The translations under genes and the position numbers were made by a program. Positions 1 to 5,460 of a stretch of 5,460 bases of DNA are shown here, piece after piece. The stretch's first letter is position 1. Each line of letters starts with the position of its first letter. Under the pieces are notes generated by a model. The model was given only the letters and a program-made list of their open reading frames with translations, did no database searches and was not told where the DNA came from. Origin of the DNA: Bryobacterales bacterium (GTDB lineage: Bacteria > Acidobacteriota > Terriglobia > Bryobacterales > Bryobacteraceae); assembly GCA_025353235.1 (NCBI GenBank), contig JANXQZ010001177.1, positions 1-5,460 of the forward strand. Reading direction: 5' to 3'.

Positions 1-1
1 G

Positions 2-56
2 GATGGCCGCAGTTCTTCTAGCACTTCCTCTCGATGGCCGCAGTTCTTCTAGCGCT
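2..56. repeat. Imperfect 31-bp tandem duplication that shifts the reading frame
   Basis: Bases 2-22 are repeated exactly at 33-53, and the match continues to 25 and 56 with one mismatch (A at 23, G at 54), giving a period of 31 bp. Because 31 is not a multiple of three, the two copies lie in different frames: the ATG at 3 is in frame 3 and the ATG at 34 is in frame 1. Both would begin with the same residues, MAAVLLAL. Reading frame 1, which carries the membrane protein, is closed by TAG at 19-21 inside the first copy. The duplication therefore breaks continuity with any upstream part of the gene. It may be a real slippage mutation or an artefact at a contig end; the sequence alone cannot decide. 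Confidence 0.85.
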
Positions 57-1197
57 GCAATTTCACCTGCGTCGCCGTCTTTGGCTGCTCGCAGGAGCCG
101 CATTCTGCATTGGTCTCGCGCTGTGGGACAAGGCTCTCTTCACGTGGCTCTTCGGAGGCCTGGTGATCGCCACCCTGCTCGTCTTCCCGCGCCAGCTTTG
201 GTTCAATATTCGAGGCCGAGGTCTTTGGATAAAAGTGTCTGTGGCCGCCCTCGCCTTTCTCTTCGGCTGTTTGCCCCTAATCGTTTATAACGTGAGCAGC
301 GGATTTCCAACGTTTCACTCAGCTCCTGGATTTACCACTCAGGAATTGTATTCCAAATCCTTTGCCCTCAGGGCTACTTGGGAAGGGGCCGCCCTCTTCG
401 GTTATTTGGCCAACCAGGATGAGATGGATCATCCGCGCCAGCCCCGCACAGCCGTGGAGTCGTTTTCATTCTGGTTGCGAGCTAAAGTTGGAGAGCGCAA
501 ACACAACGGGTTGGAATGGGCGCTGATTGCCGCGCTGGTCTGCTTGCCTTTCCTTCGAGGAACCCTGGCCTTTCGCTTAGTTCTATTCTGCGCAATTACA
601 ACGGTAGTCGCCTGGTTTCAAATGGGGATTACTAAGGAAGCAGGAGGCTCGGCGCACCACGTTGTCTTGTTATGGCCTATTCCTCACCTCCTGATTGCGA
701 TTGCGCTTGCCGAAATGGCACAACGGTGGGGCAAAACAGGACACGCGTTGGTCTGGCTTGGGACAGTCTGTTTTGTAACAATGAATATCCTGGTTACAAA
801 TCAGTATCTCTATCAGTTCGCCCGCAACGGCTCGGCTGGCAGTTGGACCGATGCCATTTACTCTCTTGGAGAAGGATTAAGAAAGGTCCATGTGGATAAC
901 ATTGCTATCGCGGATTGGGGTATGGTGGAGCCGCTGGAGGTTCTTGACCAGGGTAAACTTCCGCTGGTCTGGGCTAGCGACGGATTTCGTCAGGAGCCGC
1001 CCAAACAGGAGCCCAGTCTGCTAAACAGCAATACGCTCTGGGTTGCTTACACGGAACGAATGGAACAATTCCATGGTGTAAACGCGGGGATCGCTAAGTT
1101 TTTAGAAGTACAGCGATATATGAAGGTCCCGGTCGAACTCTATTACGATCGGAATGGGCGGCCTGTATTTCAAACCTTTCGCTTGCGCAAACTCTAA
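34..1197 (+). CDS. GT39-like multi-pass membrane glycosyltransferase, N-terminal part missing or frameshifted
   Basis: This reading frame encodes 387 residues resembling the middle and C-terminal part of polytopic GT39/PMT-type glycosyltransferases, which transfer sugars from polyprenyl-phosphate donors at the outer face of the inner membrane. Hydrophobic segments lie at about residues 16-51, 68-87, 160-198, 208-228 and 239-256. The segment at 21-45, with WDKALF at 31-36, looks like an internal helix and loop, not an N-terminus. The tail after about 260 is soluble, with ADWGM and YTERMEQFHG. The family's first extracytoplasmic loop with its acidic catalytic residues is absent, so roughly 150 N-terminal residues are probably missing. 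The ATG at 34 has no Shine-Dalgarno (CTTCCTCTCG precedes it) and lies within the 31-bp duplication. The start is therefore probably not native: the gene is either broken or truncated by the window edge. The stop is TAA at 1195-1197. Family assignment is by overall style and is moderate; the substrate is unknown. Confidence 0.6.
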   Translation: MAAVLLALQFHLRRRLWLLAGAAFCIGLALWDKALFTWLFGGLVIATLLVFPRQLWFNIRGRGLWIKVSVAALAFLFGCLPLIVYNVSSGFPTFHSAPGFTTQELYSKSFALRATWEGAALFGYLANQDEMDHPRQPRTAVESFSFWLRAKVGERKHNGLEWALIAALVCLPFLRGTLAFRLVLFCAITTVVAWFQMGITKEAGGSAHHVVLLWPIPHLLIAIALAEMAQRWGKTGHALVWLGTVCFVTMNILVTNQYLYQFARNGSAGSWTDAIYSLGEGLRKVHVDNIAIADWGMVEPLEVLDQGKLPLVWASDGFRQEPPKQEPSLLNSNTLWVAYTERMEQFHGVNAGIAKFLEVQRYMKVPVELYYDRNGRPVFQTFRLRKL

Positions 1198-1198
1198 C

Positions 1199-1219
1199 TA
1201 GGCGGCTAAGTAGGCGGCT
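1199..1219. repeat. Short direct repeat TAGGCGGCT, 12-bp period
   Basis: TAGGCGGCT occurs at 1199-1207 and again at 1211-1219, just after the TAA stop of the membrane protein. It is two copies only, too short to name, and may be chance or small-scale slippage. A weak 4-bp stem (TAAG/CTTA, 1207-1221) overlaps the second copy but has no terminator-like T-run. Confidence 0.5.
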
Positions 1220-1276
1220 TACAAGGCAGGCAGTAACTGGTACTAAAGCGCGCTCCCTATCACCCAAATGGAAAGT

Positions 1277-1333
1277 CCTAAGTGCAAAATTGTGTTGGCT
1301 TTCATTCAATTTCGTGGTACACAAGTACTTAGG
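1277..1333. repeat. Long-range inverted repeat upstream of the cysteine-rich gene
   Basis: CCTAAGTGC at 1277-1285 can pair with GTACTTAGG at 1325-1333. That gives nine pairs, one of them G-U, enclosing about 39 bases. The right arm overlaps a small palindrome AAGTACTT (1323-1330). It lies 150-210 bp before the next gene and could be part of a leader RNA structure or an operator. Statistical support is weak for a stem of this length in about 290 bp. Confidence 0.3.
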
Positions 1334-1338
1334 CAGCA

Positions 1339-1357
1339 GGATTCGTTTTCTGAATCC
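1339..1357. repeat. Hairpin GGATTC/GAATCC
   Basis: GGATTC (1339-1344) is perfectly complementary to GAATCC (1352-1357) across a 7-base loop, GTTTTCT. No T-run follows on the plus strand, so it is not a standard intrinsic terminator. It may be a leader hairpin, an operator half-site pair, or chance. Confidence 0.3.
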
Positions 1358-1488
1358 GTTCCGGCTTCCGCCCAATTCCTCCGAAACAGATGGGTTCGCG
1401 GTTCTGGCCACGCGACTGCAGGGAAAGTGAACGCAAACTGCCACACGTCTGGCACCTCATCGACAATCCTCAGGAGTCGGATCGACAA

Positions 1489-1971
1489 ATGGACGAAGAC
1501 CGTAAATACAGACAGCAGGGCTATATGGATTCGAAGCGCGAATTCAATGGCCACCGGCAAGATCGCCCCAAGCCTACCGGGCCTAGGCCTTCTATCGATA
1601 TTACCGGACCGAGGCTGCCCAGGCTGCTTCAGAACGTCGCTGCGTCACGATGTTTCAATTGCTCCACGGCTCTGCCTCTCGAAGTTAACTGGAAAGGGAA
1701 CTGCCCCAAGTGCAGCGTCGCACTGCATTGCTGTAAGCAATGCGCGCATTTCGAACCGTCCACTCGATTCCAGTGCATGAAGCCGATCCAGGTGCGGATT
1801 CCACTGAAGGACCAAGCTAACGATTGCGAGCTTTTCAATCCGCGCGTCACGATTGCGCGCGATGTGGCTCCAGCGGCCCCCTCAAACTCGAACCAAATGC
1901 CGGTGAACGGCTCCGGTCAGCGCACGCCCAGCGACGCCCGAACGGCGTTCGACAATCTATTCAAGAAATGA
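1489..1971 (+). CDS. Small cysteine-rich, zinc-ribbon-like protein of unknown function
   Basis: About 160 residues. The N-terminal 50 are polar and proline/arginine-rich, probably disordered (PKPTGPRPSIDITGPRLPRL). The core then carries nine cysteines: C55-x2-C58, C72-x2-C75, C81, C82, C85, C96 and C113, with H80 and H87 close by. The pattern C-x2-C-x13-C-x2-C is a classic zinc ribbon; the following HCCKQC...H with C96 and C113 could form a second metal site. The C-terminal 45 residues are Ser/Asn/Pro/Ala-rich and end in AFDNLFKK. No signal peptide or membrane segment is seen, so it is probably cytoplasmic. I do not recognise a named family and assign no function. The start is uncertain. ATG 1489 has AGGAG at 1472-1476 (12-base spacing); ATG 1525 has a weak AGGG 4 bases upstream; ATG 1390 would add 33 residues that look non-coding. 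It lies 21 bp before the dehydrogenase, on the same strand. Confidence 0.75.
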   Translation: MDEDRKYRQQGYMDSKREFNGHRQDRPKPTGPRPSIDITGPRLPRLLQNVAASRCFNCSTALPLEVNWKGNCPKCSVALHCCKQCAHFEPSTRFQCMKPIQVRIPLKDQANDCELFNPRVTIARDVAPAAPSNSNQMPVNGSGQRTPSDARTAFDNLFKK

Positions 1972-1977
1972 AGGCTC

Positions 1978-1990
1978 CGGTTTCAAACCG
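1978..1990 (+). promoter_or_regulatory. Perfect palindrome immediately before the dehydrogenase start
   Basis: CGGTTT-C-AAACCG is a perfect 6-bp inverted repeat around one central base, ending 2 bases before ATG 1993. As RNA it can form a 5-bp stem with a TCA loop. The only Shine-Dalgarno-like bases, AAGG at 1971-1974, lie 18 bases from the ATG, too far for normal initiation. Folding of the palindrome would bring them to an effective distance of about 5 bases. It could alternatively be a DNA operator or a chance match. The palindrome is observed; the role is inferred. Confidence 0.4.
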
Positions 1991-1992
1991 CA

Positions 1993-3027
1993 ATGCTTGT
2001 AGCCGAACTTTCTAACCAGCGCGAGTTTCGGCTGCTGGATCAGACGCCGATTCCCGATCCCGGCCCCGGAGAAATTCAGGTGGCCGTCAAAGCCGTGGGC
2101 ATCTGCGGGTCCGATCTGCATTATTTTAGCGAGGGTGGAATCGGCGACGCGCGTTGCGTTTATCCGATGGTGCTCGGGCATGAACCAACGGGAGTGGTGG
2201 CTAAGATCGGCACAGGCGTGACTGGCTGGCAAAAGGGCGATGCCGCCGTGCTGGAACCCGCGCTGTACTGCTATCACTGCGAGTTTTGCATGACGGGACA
2301 TCACAACGTCTGCAATCATTTGCGTTTTTTGAGCACGCCGGGCGATCCGGGTTTTTTTCGGGAACTGGTGAATCTTCCGGCGCACAACCTGCTCGCTCTG
2401 CCGCGCAATCTGAGCCTGAGCGAAGGCACCTTGGTGGAGCCCTTCGCGATTATCCTGCATTCGATGCAATTCGCAGCCGTGAAGCCTGGGGAGACCGCGC
2501 TCGTATTCGGCGCCGGACCTATTGGCTTGTTGACTATCGCTGGATTGAAACTGGCTGGCGCATCCAGGGTGTGGGCAGTAGAGCCAGTAGCGCACCGCCG
2601 CGAGTTGGCGTTGATGATGGGTGCCGACGCTGCAATCGACCCCGCTCAAGTAGATCCGGTCAAGCAGATCTTAAGCGAGACTGGCCAACGCGGAGTGGAT
2701 GTCACTCTCGATTGCGCCACGAAACAGGACACCATCACGCAGAGCTTGAAGGCCACCCGGAACGCGGGCCGCGTAGTGATTACCGGGATCCCCTCGGATG
2801 AGTACGTGAAATTAGCTTTCCACTTGCTGCGTCGCAAGGAGCTCACCTTCTACAGCGTGAGGAGATCCAACCGCGATTCCGAGACTGCGCTCAGGCTTCT
2901 GTCCGAACAGCCCAAGCGATTTGTGCCGGTGCTCACGCATTCGCAATCGATCTCTGATATCCAACCCATCTTCGAGCGCTGCGAGAAGTACGACGACGGC
3001 ATCGGAAAATTCGTACTCACGTTTTAG
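1993..3027 (+). CDS. Zinc-dependent medium-chain alcohol/polyol dehydrogenase, sorbitol or threonine dehydrogenase type
   Basis: At 344 residues this has the usual length for the medium-chain dehydrogenase/reductase family, which oxidises alcohols or polyols to ketones or aldehydes in the cytoplasm. The N-terminal GroES-like domain carries the catalytic zinc ligands C38 (GICGSD), H63 and E64 (GHEP), with E149 in LVEPF. The structural-zinc lobe has C93, C96, C99 and C107 in the standard spacing. The Rossmann domain has GAGPIG at 173-178 and an acidic E197 (AVEP) at the end of the second strand, which in this family favours NAD over NADP. All key residues are present, so it should be active. 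Substrate cannot be deduced; sorbitol, xylitol, threonine-like or sugar alcohols are possible. ATG 1993 is the only sensible start, as no in-frame start lies between it and the TGA at 1969. It lacks a close Shine-Dalgarno, suggesting translational coupling to the cysteine-rich gene 21 bp upstream. The TAG stop is one base from the stop of the convergent isomerase gene. Confidence 0.93.
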   Translation: MLVAELSNQREFRLLDQTPIPDPGPGEIQVAVKAVGICGSDLHYFSEGGIGDARCVYPMVLGHEPTGVVAKIGTGVTGWQKGDAAVLEPALYCYHCEFCMTGHHNVCNHLRFLSTPGDPGFFRELVNLPAHNLLALPRNLSLSEGTLVEPFAIILHSMQFAAVKPGETALVFGAGPIGLLTIAGLKLAGASRVWAVEPVAHRRELALMMGADAAIDPAQVDPVKQILSETGQRGVDVTLDCATKQDTITQSLKATRNAGRVVITGIPSDEYVKLAFHLLRRKELTFYSVRRSNRDSETALRLLSEQPKRFVPVLTHSQSISDIQPIFERCEKYDDGIGKFVLTF

Positions 3028-3028
3028 G

Positions 3029-3838
3029 CTAGGGCGGTTGCGTCCGCAGCATTCGAGTAGCTCGATCCGGCTCGATGGTAAACGGCTCAATTCCAGCCGG
3101 AACATACCAAGCTTCTCCAAGTCTGTATGCCTGACCCGCGATGGTTCCAGCTCCTTCCAAAATCACCAACAATTGGAAGCGGGCGGGATCGGCCGCATAT
3201 TGGAGCGGTTTGCTCGCCTCTTGCAGATTGGTATGAAAGTACTCGCTTGCAATAGGGAGCGGAACCGGCTTGCCCTCATGCGCGCGTAAGCTGCTTACCT
3301 GGGCCGCCTTGTCTAAATGCAACTCCCTGGGGCGGCCATAATCGTACAGCCGATACGTAACGTCGGAATGCTGCTGAATCTCGCAAAGCGCGATTCCCGC
3401 GCCGATGGCATGCACCGTTCCTGCAGGAATGAAATAGGTTTCGCCCGCGCGCACGTTCACCCATTTCAGCAACTTTTCGATCTCCCCGGAAGCGGATGCA
3501 GAGCGCAGATGGTTGGGGCTGATTGCCTCGTGAAACCCGATAGCGATGCGCGCTCCCGGCTCGGCCCGGAGAATGTGCCACATCTCCGTTTTCCCGCGCG
3601 AGTTTTCATACTTAGACGCGAAGTCGTCATCGGGATGCACCTGCACGGAAAGGTTCTCGCTGGTGAAAATAAACTTCACCAGCAGCGGCAGGTCTGCCTC
3701 AAACCAAACCTCCCCGATGTTCTTGTCCGAATCGGGATACCAAGGAGAAAGGTGGGTGGATCCCCACACTTTCTCCTTAGCCAGCGACGGCAAACGGACG
3801 GGTCTATTGCTCTCGGATAAATTGCTCGATCCGATCAA
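3029..3838 (-). CDS. manA: Mannose-6-phosphate isomerase, type I, short form
   Basis: This enzyme interconverts mannose 6-phosphate and fructose 6-phosphate, feeding GDP-mannose and surface polysaccharide synthesis or mannose breakdown. The 269-residue cupin protein shows the family's zinc ligands: Q66 and H68 in QVHPDD, E85 in KTEMW, and H143 in PAGTVHAIG. The active-site arginine is R163 in SDVTYRLYDYGRP (158-170). The early KEKVWG (21-26) is the usual N-terminal signature. A second, degenerate cupin half ends the protein. It is shorter than the about 315-residue Bacillus form and much shorter than the E. coli form. The start is TTG at 3838, supported by GGAG at 3846-3849 with 7-base spacing; an alternative TTG at 3793 (254 residues) has no good ribosome site. 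The first 35 bases overlap the end of the aminotransferase gene, so translation is probably coupled. Confidence 0.92.
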   Translation of the reverse strand: MIGSSNLSESNRPVRLPSLAKEKVWGSTHLSPWYPDSDKNIGEVWFEADLPLLVKFIFTSENLSVQVHPDDDFASKYENSRGKTEMWHILRAEPGARIAIGFHEAISPNHLRSASASGEIEKLLKWVNVRAGETYFIPAGTVHAIGAGIALCEIQQHSDVTYRLYDYGRPRELHLDKAAQVSSLRAHEGKPVPLPIASEYFHTNLQEASKPLQYAADPARFQLLVILEGAGTIAGQAYRLGEAWYVPAGIEPFTIEPDRATRMLRTQPP

Positions 3839-4985
3839 GGCCGCGCTCCAGTTCTTTCATGGACGTTGCGTAGGAGATGCGAACATGCTCGTTGGTGCCG
3901 AACGCCTCGCCCGGAACGACGGCAACACGCGCCTGCTGCAACAGCCGATCAGAGAACTGCAACGCGGAAGTAATCCCATTGCGGAACGCCACCGATATAT
4001 TCGGATAGGCATAAAATGCCCCTCGTGGCTCCACGATTTTCACTCCAGGGATAGCACGCAAACGCTGGATCACGTAATCCCTCCGATTGCGATACTCGGC
4101 TAGCATGACTGGAATCGATTCCTGAGATCCAGAAACGGCTTCGATCGCCGCCTTTTGCGAGATGGATGTCGGGTTGGACGTGCTGTGGCTTTGGAGCTTC
4201 CCCATGGCATCGATGATCGGCTTCGGTGCGAGCACAAACCCGATCCGCCAGCCCGTCATTGCGTAAGTTTTGGAGAGCGAGCCGGCCACCACAACATGGT
4301 CCTTGGCGCCGGGCATGGCTGCGATCGAGAACGGGTCGCTATCGTAGAGAAATCGGCAGTAGCACTCGTCGGTCATTAGAAGCACGCCGTGCTTCTTGGC
4401 CATCTCATAAATACGCCCGAACTCCTCGGGCGACAGCACCGCACCGCTCGGGTTTGAGGGCGAGTTGATGATCAGCAGTTTCGTTCGAGAGGTGATATGC
4501 GGCTCAAGATCTTTAGCGGTGAAGGTGAAGCCGGCATCCTCGTCAGTATCGACAAATACGCACTTGCCGCCCGCGTAGTTCACTACGTCCTTATAAGTTA
4601 CCCAGTAAGGAATCGGAATCAGCACCTCGTCGCCGGGCTGAATTAAAGCCTGCGTGAGGTTAAAAATCCCATGCTTCCCGCCTACCGTGACCAGGCACTC
4701 GCCGGGAACGTAGTTGGTTCCGTAGTCTTGATGGTGCCGTGAACAGATCGCCTTCTTTAACTCGATCACGCCGCCAGCGGGCGTGTACTTGGTAAAGTTG
4801 GCATGAATCGCGTCGATCGCGGCATTCTTGATGTTGTCGGGGGTCGGAAAGTCCGGTTCGCCCGCGCCGAAATCGACGACGTCCAGGCCCTCCCTGCGAA
4901 GGCGGTCCGCGTCGGCCGCCACCTTCATCGTCGAGGATTCGCTAATCAGCGAAATGCGTTCTGCCAGTTCAAGAGTCGCTTGCAT
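3804..4985 (-). CDS. PLP-dependent aspartate-type aminotransferase, class I/II (subgroup Ib)
   Basis: The 393-residue length is typical of fold-type I aminotransferases that move the amino group between aspartate or related amino acids and 2-oxoacids in the cytoplasm. Landmarks in order: FGAGEPDFPTP (39-49), KYTPAGG (66-72), GGKHGIFN (102-109), PYW (126-128), N178 in NSPSNPSG, D206 and Y209 in TDECY, the PLP-binding K239 in SLSKTYAMTGWR with R247, and the substrate-carboxylate arginine R369 in HVRISYATS. All catalytic residues are intact. The subgroup includes aspartate and aspartate/prephenate aminotransferases; I cannot separate these by eye. ATG 4985 is the first in-frame start after a TGA, and the N-terminus MQATLELAERI matches the family. 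No strong Shine-Dalgarno is seen in the 36-bp gap after pal, so coupling or readthrough from pal is likely. Its 3' end overlaps the isomerase gene by 35 bp. Confidence 0.93.
   Translation of the reverse strand: MQATLELAERISLISESSTMKVAADADRLRREGLDVVDFGAGEPDFPTPDNIKNAAIDAIHANFTKYTPAGGVIELKKAICSRHHQDYGTNYVPGECLVTVGGKHGIFNLTQALIQPGDEVLIPIPYWVTYKDVVNYAGGKCVFVDTDEDAGFTFTAKDLEPHITSRTKLLIINSPSNPSGAVLSPEEFGRIYEMAKKHGVLLMTDECYCRFLYDSDPFSIAAMPGAKDHVVVAGSLSKTYAMTGWRIGFVLAPKPIIDAMGKLQSHSTSNPTSISQKAAIEAVSGSQESIPVMLAEYRNRRDYVIQRLRAIPGVKIVEPRGAFYAYPNISVAFRNGITSALQFSDRLLQQARVAVVPGEAFGTNEHVRISYATSMKELERGLDRIEQFIREQ
3846..3849 (-). promoter_or_regulatory. Ribosome binding site deciding the TTG start of the isomerase
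   Basis: On the minus strand CTGGAGCGCGGCC precedes TTG. GGAG is 7 bases from the start codon, a good Shine-Dalgarno spacing, and it sits inside the aminotransferase coding sequence. This favours TTG 3838 over the downstream TTG 3793. Confidence 0.6.
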
Positions 4986-5021
4986 TGGGTCACATCATTT
5001 TACCAGCACTGCAACCTAACC

Positions 5022-5460
5022 CTACTGCGCTTGCGTAATGTGGGCGCGGCGATTTTTCTGCCAGCAAGCTTCGTCGTGCTCGGTGCAGGCGGGTTTTTCT
5101 TTGCCCAAGCTGACGATCTTTAATTGATTGCTGGGCAACCCGAGGCTCGACATATACTCCAGAGCTTGCCGGGCGCGCGCCTCGCCCAACGCGAGGTTGT
5201 ATTCGTCGGATCCGCGCTCGTCGCAATGGCCCTCGATGGTCAGCTTGTAATCCGGATACTGACGGATAATCTCGGAGAGAGTTTGAACGTCGGTCTTCAG
5301 AGCGGTTTCCGCGTCCGGGCGAATCAACTTTTGGTTGTAGTCGAAATAGGCGTCCTGGATGCGACTGAGCAATTCCTCAATGCGTGCTTTCGTGGCCGTG
5401 TCAGGCATCGTTGAAGGCGCAGTTGTGGCCGTCTCAGCTGGACGGGAAGGTTCGGGCCGT
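5022..5460 (-). CDS. pal: Peptidoglycan-associated lipoprotein Pal, N-terminus outside the window
   Basis: The visible 145 residues are the C-terminal part of Pal, the outer-membrane lipoprotein of the Tol-Pal system that binds peptidoglycan and helps keep the envelope together during division. The frame stays open to the window edge. The first 17 visible residues are a Pro/Ala/Thr-rich linker, typical between the lipid-anchored cysteine and the OmpA-like domain; signal peptide and lipobox are not visible. The domain shows EGHCDERG (76-83), YNLALGEARA (87-96), SLGKEKP (117-123) and QKNRRA (134-139), matching the peptidoglycan (diaminopimelate) binding signature. The ATG at 5408 falls inside the linker and is not the real start. 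Residues C125 and C132, seven apart in a loop, could form a disulfide in the periplasm. It heads the minus-strand cluster within this window; tolB and other tol genes would be expected just outside it. Confidence 0.92.
   Translation of the reverse strand, partial: RPEPSRPAETATTAPSTMPDTATKARIEELLSRIQDAYFDYNQKLIRPDAETALKTDVQTLSEIIRQYPDYKLTIEGHCDERGSDEYNLALGEARARQALEYMSSLGLPSNQLKIVSLGKEKPACTEHDEACWQKNRRAHITQAQ

Larger units (their letters stand above)
1198..1488. other. Intergenic region without a convincing gene
   Basis: This stretch separates the membrane protein from the cysteine-rich protein. Frames on both strands are partly open but give low-complexity, unmotivated translations that run into the neighbouring gene in the wrong frame. 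It contains a 9-bp direct repeat (1199-1207 and 1211-1219), a long-range inverted repeat (1277-1285 with 1325-1333) and a 6-bp hairpin (1339-1357). None is followed by a T-run, so I see no intrinsic terminator for the upstream gene. A promoter for the downstream pair is expected here, but I could not identify -35 and -10 boxes convincingly. Confidence 0.6.

Noticed and set aside
3..290. 95-residue open frame on the plus strand at the window start
   Set aside because: It shares MAAVLLAL with the membrane protein only because of the 31-bp duplication, then becomes Ser/Arg/Pro-rich with no motif. It is the out-of-frame shadow, although its first codons may be the true continuation from upstream.
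1339..1357. Intrinsic terminator
   Set aside because: A 6-bp stem exists but no T-run follows on either usable side, and it lies about 140 bp after the upstream stop codon.
1094..1444. 116-residue open frame on the minus strand across the intergenic region
   Set aside because: It overlaps the 3' end of the membrane protein, has no recognisable domain and no good ribosome site; it looks like chance.
1268..1780. 170-residue open frame on the plus strand overlapping the cysteine-rich gene
   Set aside because: It covers the zinc-ribbon region in another frame; the motif-bearing frame is clearly the real one.
1968..2015. 15-codon ORF starting with ATGA overlap at the stop of the cysteine-rich gene, possible leader peptide
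   Set aside because: It runs into the dehydrogenase out of frame, has no ribosome site of its own and no attenuator-like codon run.
1957..2649. 230-residue open frame on the minus strand opposite the dehydrogenase
   Set aside because: The plus-strand dehydrogenase has all family motifs across this region; the antisense frame is a codon-bias shadow.
3317..4103. Plus-strand open frames of 167 and 185 residues opposite the isomerase and aminotransferase
   Set aside because: Both are antisense to genes with intact catalytic motifs and carry no recognisable domain.

Overview
The window looks like a moderately GC-rich chromosomal segment from a Gram-negative bacterium. A Pal-type outer-membrane lipoprotein, a class Ib aminotransferase, a short type I phosphomannose isomerase, a GT39-like membrane protein and a small multi-cysteine protein together suggest Acidobacteriota. 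That assignment rests on remembered protein style, not on a marker gene. No rRNA, tRNA, CRISPR array, insertion sequence or phage gene is visible.

Left part, plus strand (1-1971). The window opens inside a multi-pass membrane protein resembling the C-terminal two thirds of a GT39-family glycosyltransferase (reading frame ending at 1197). Its 5' end is disturbed by an imperfect 31-bp tandem duplication, which closes the frame with a TAG at 19-21. About 290 bp without a convincing gene follows, holding a short direct repeat and two weak inverted repeats. Next is a small nine-cysteine, zinc-ribbon-like protein of unknown function (about 1489-1971).

Middle (1972-3027). Only 21 bp after the cysteine-rich protein, a complete zinc-dependent medium-chain dehydrogenase of the sorbitol/threonine dehydrogenase type starts. 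A perfect palindrome sits 2 bp before its ATG. The two genes are probably co-transcribed.

Right part, minus strand (3029-5460). Reading right to left, a Pal lipoprotein (N-terminus outside the window), a PLP-dependent aspartate-type aminotransferase and a mannose-6-phosphate isomerase form a tight cluster. The first gap is 36 bp and the last pair overlaps by 35 bp. The isomerase begins at a TTG with a good Shine-Dalgarno inside the aminotransferase gene. The two gene blocks converge, and their stop codons are separated by a single base at 3028.

Most of the content is housekeeping or central metabolism. I did not find a clear undescribed system. The least explained items are the cysteine-rich protein paired with the dehydrogenase, the palindrome at the dehydrogenase start, and the frame-breaking duplication at the left edge.
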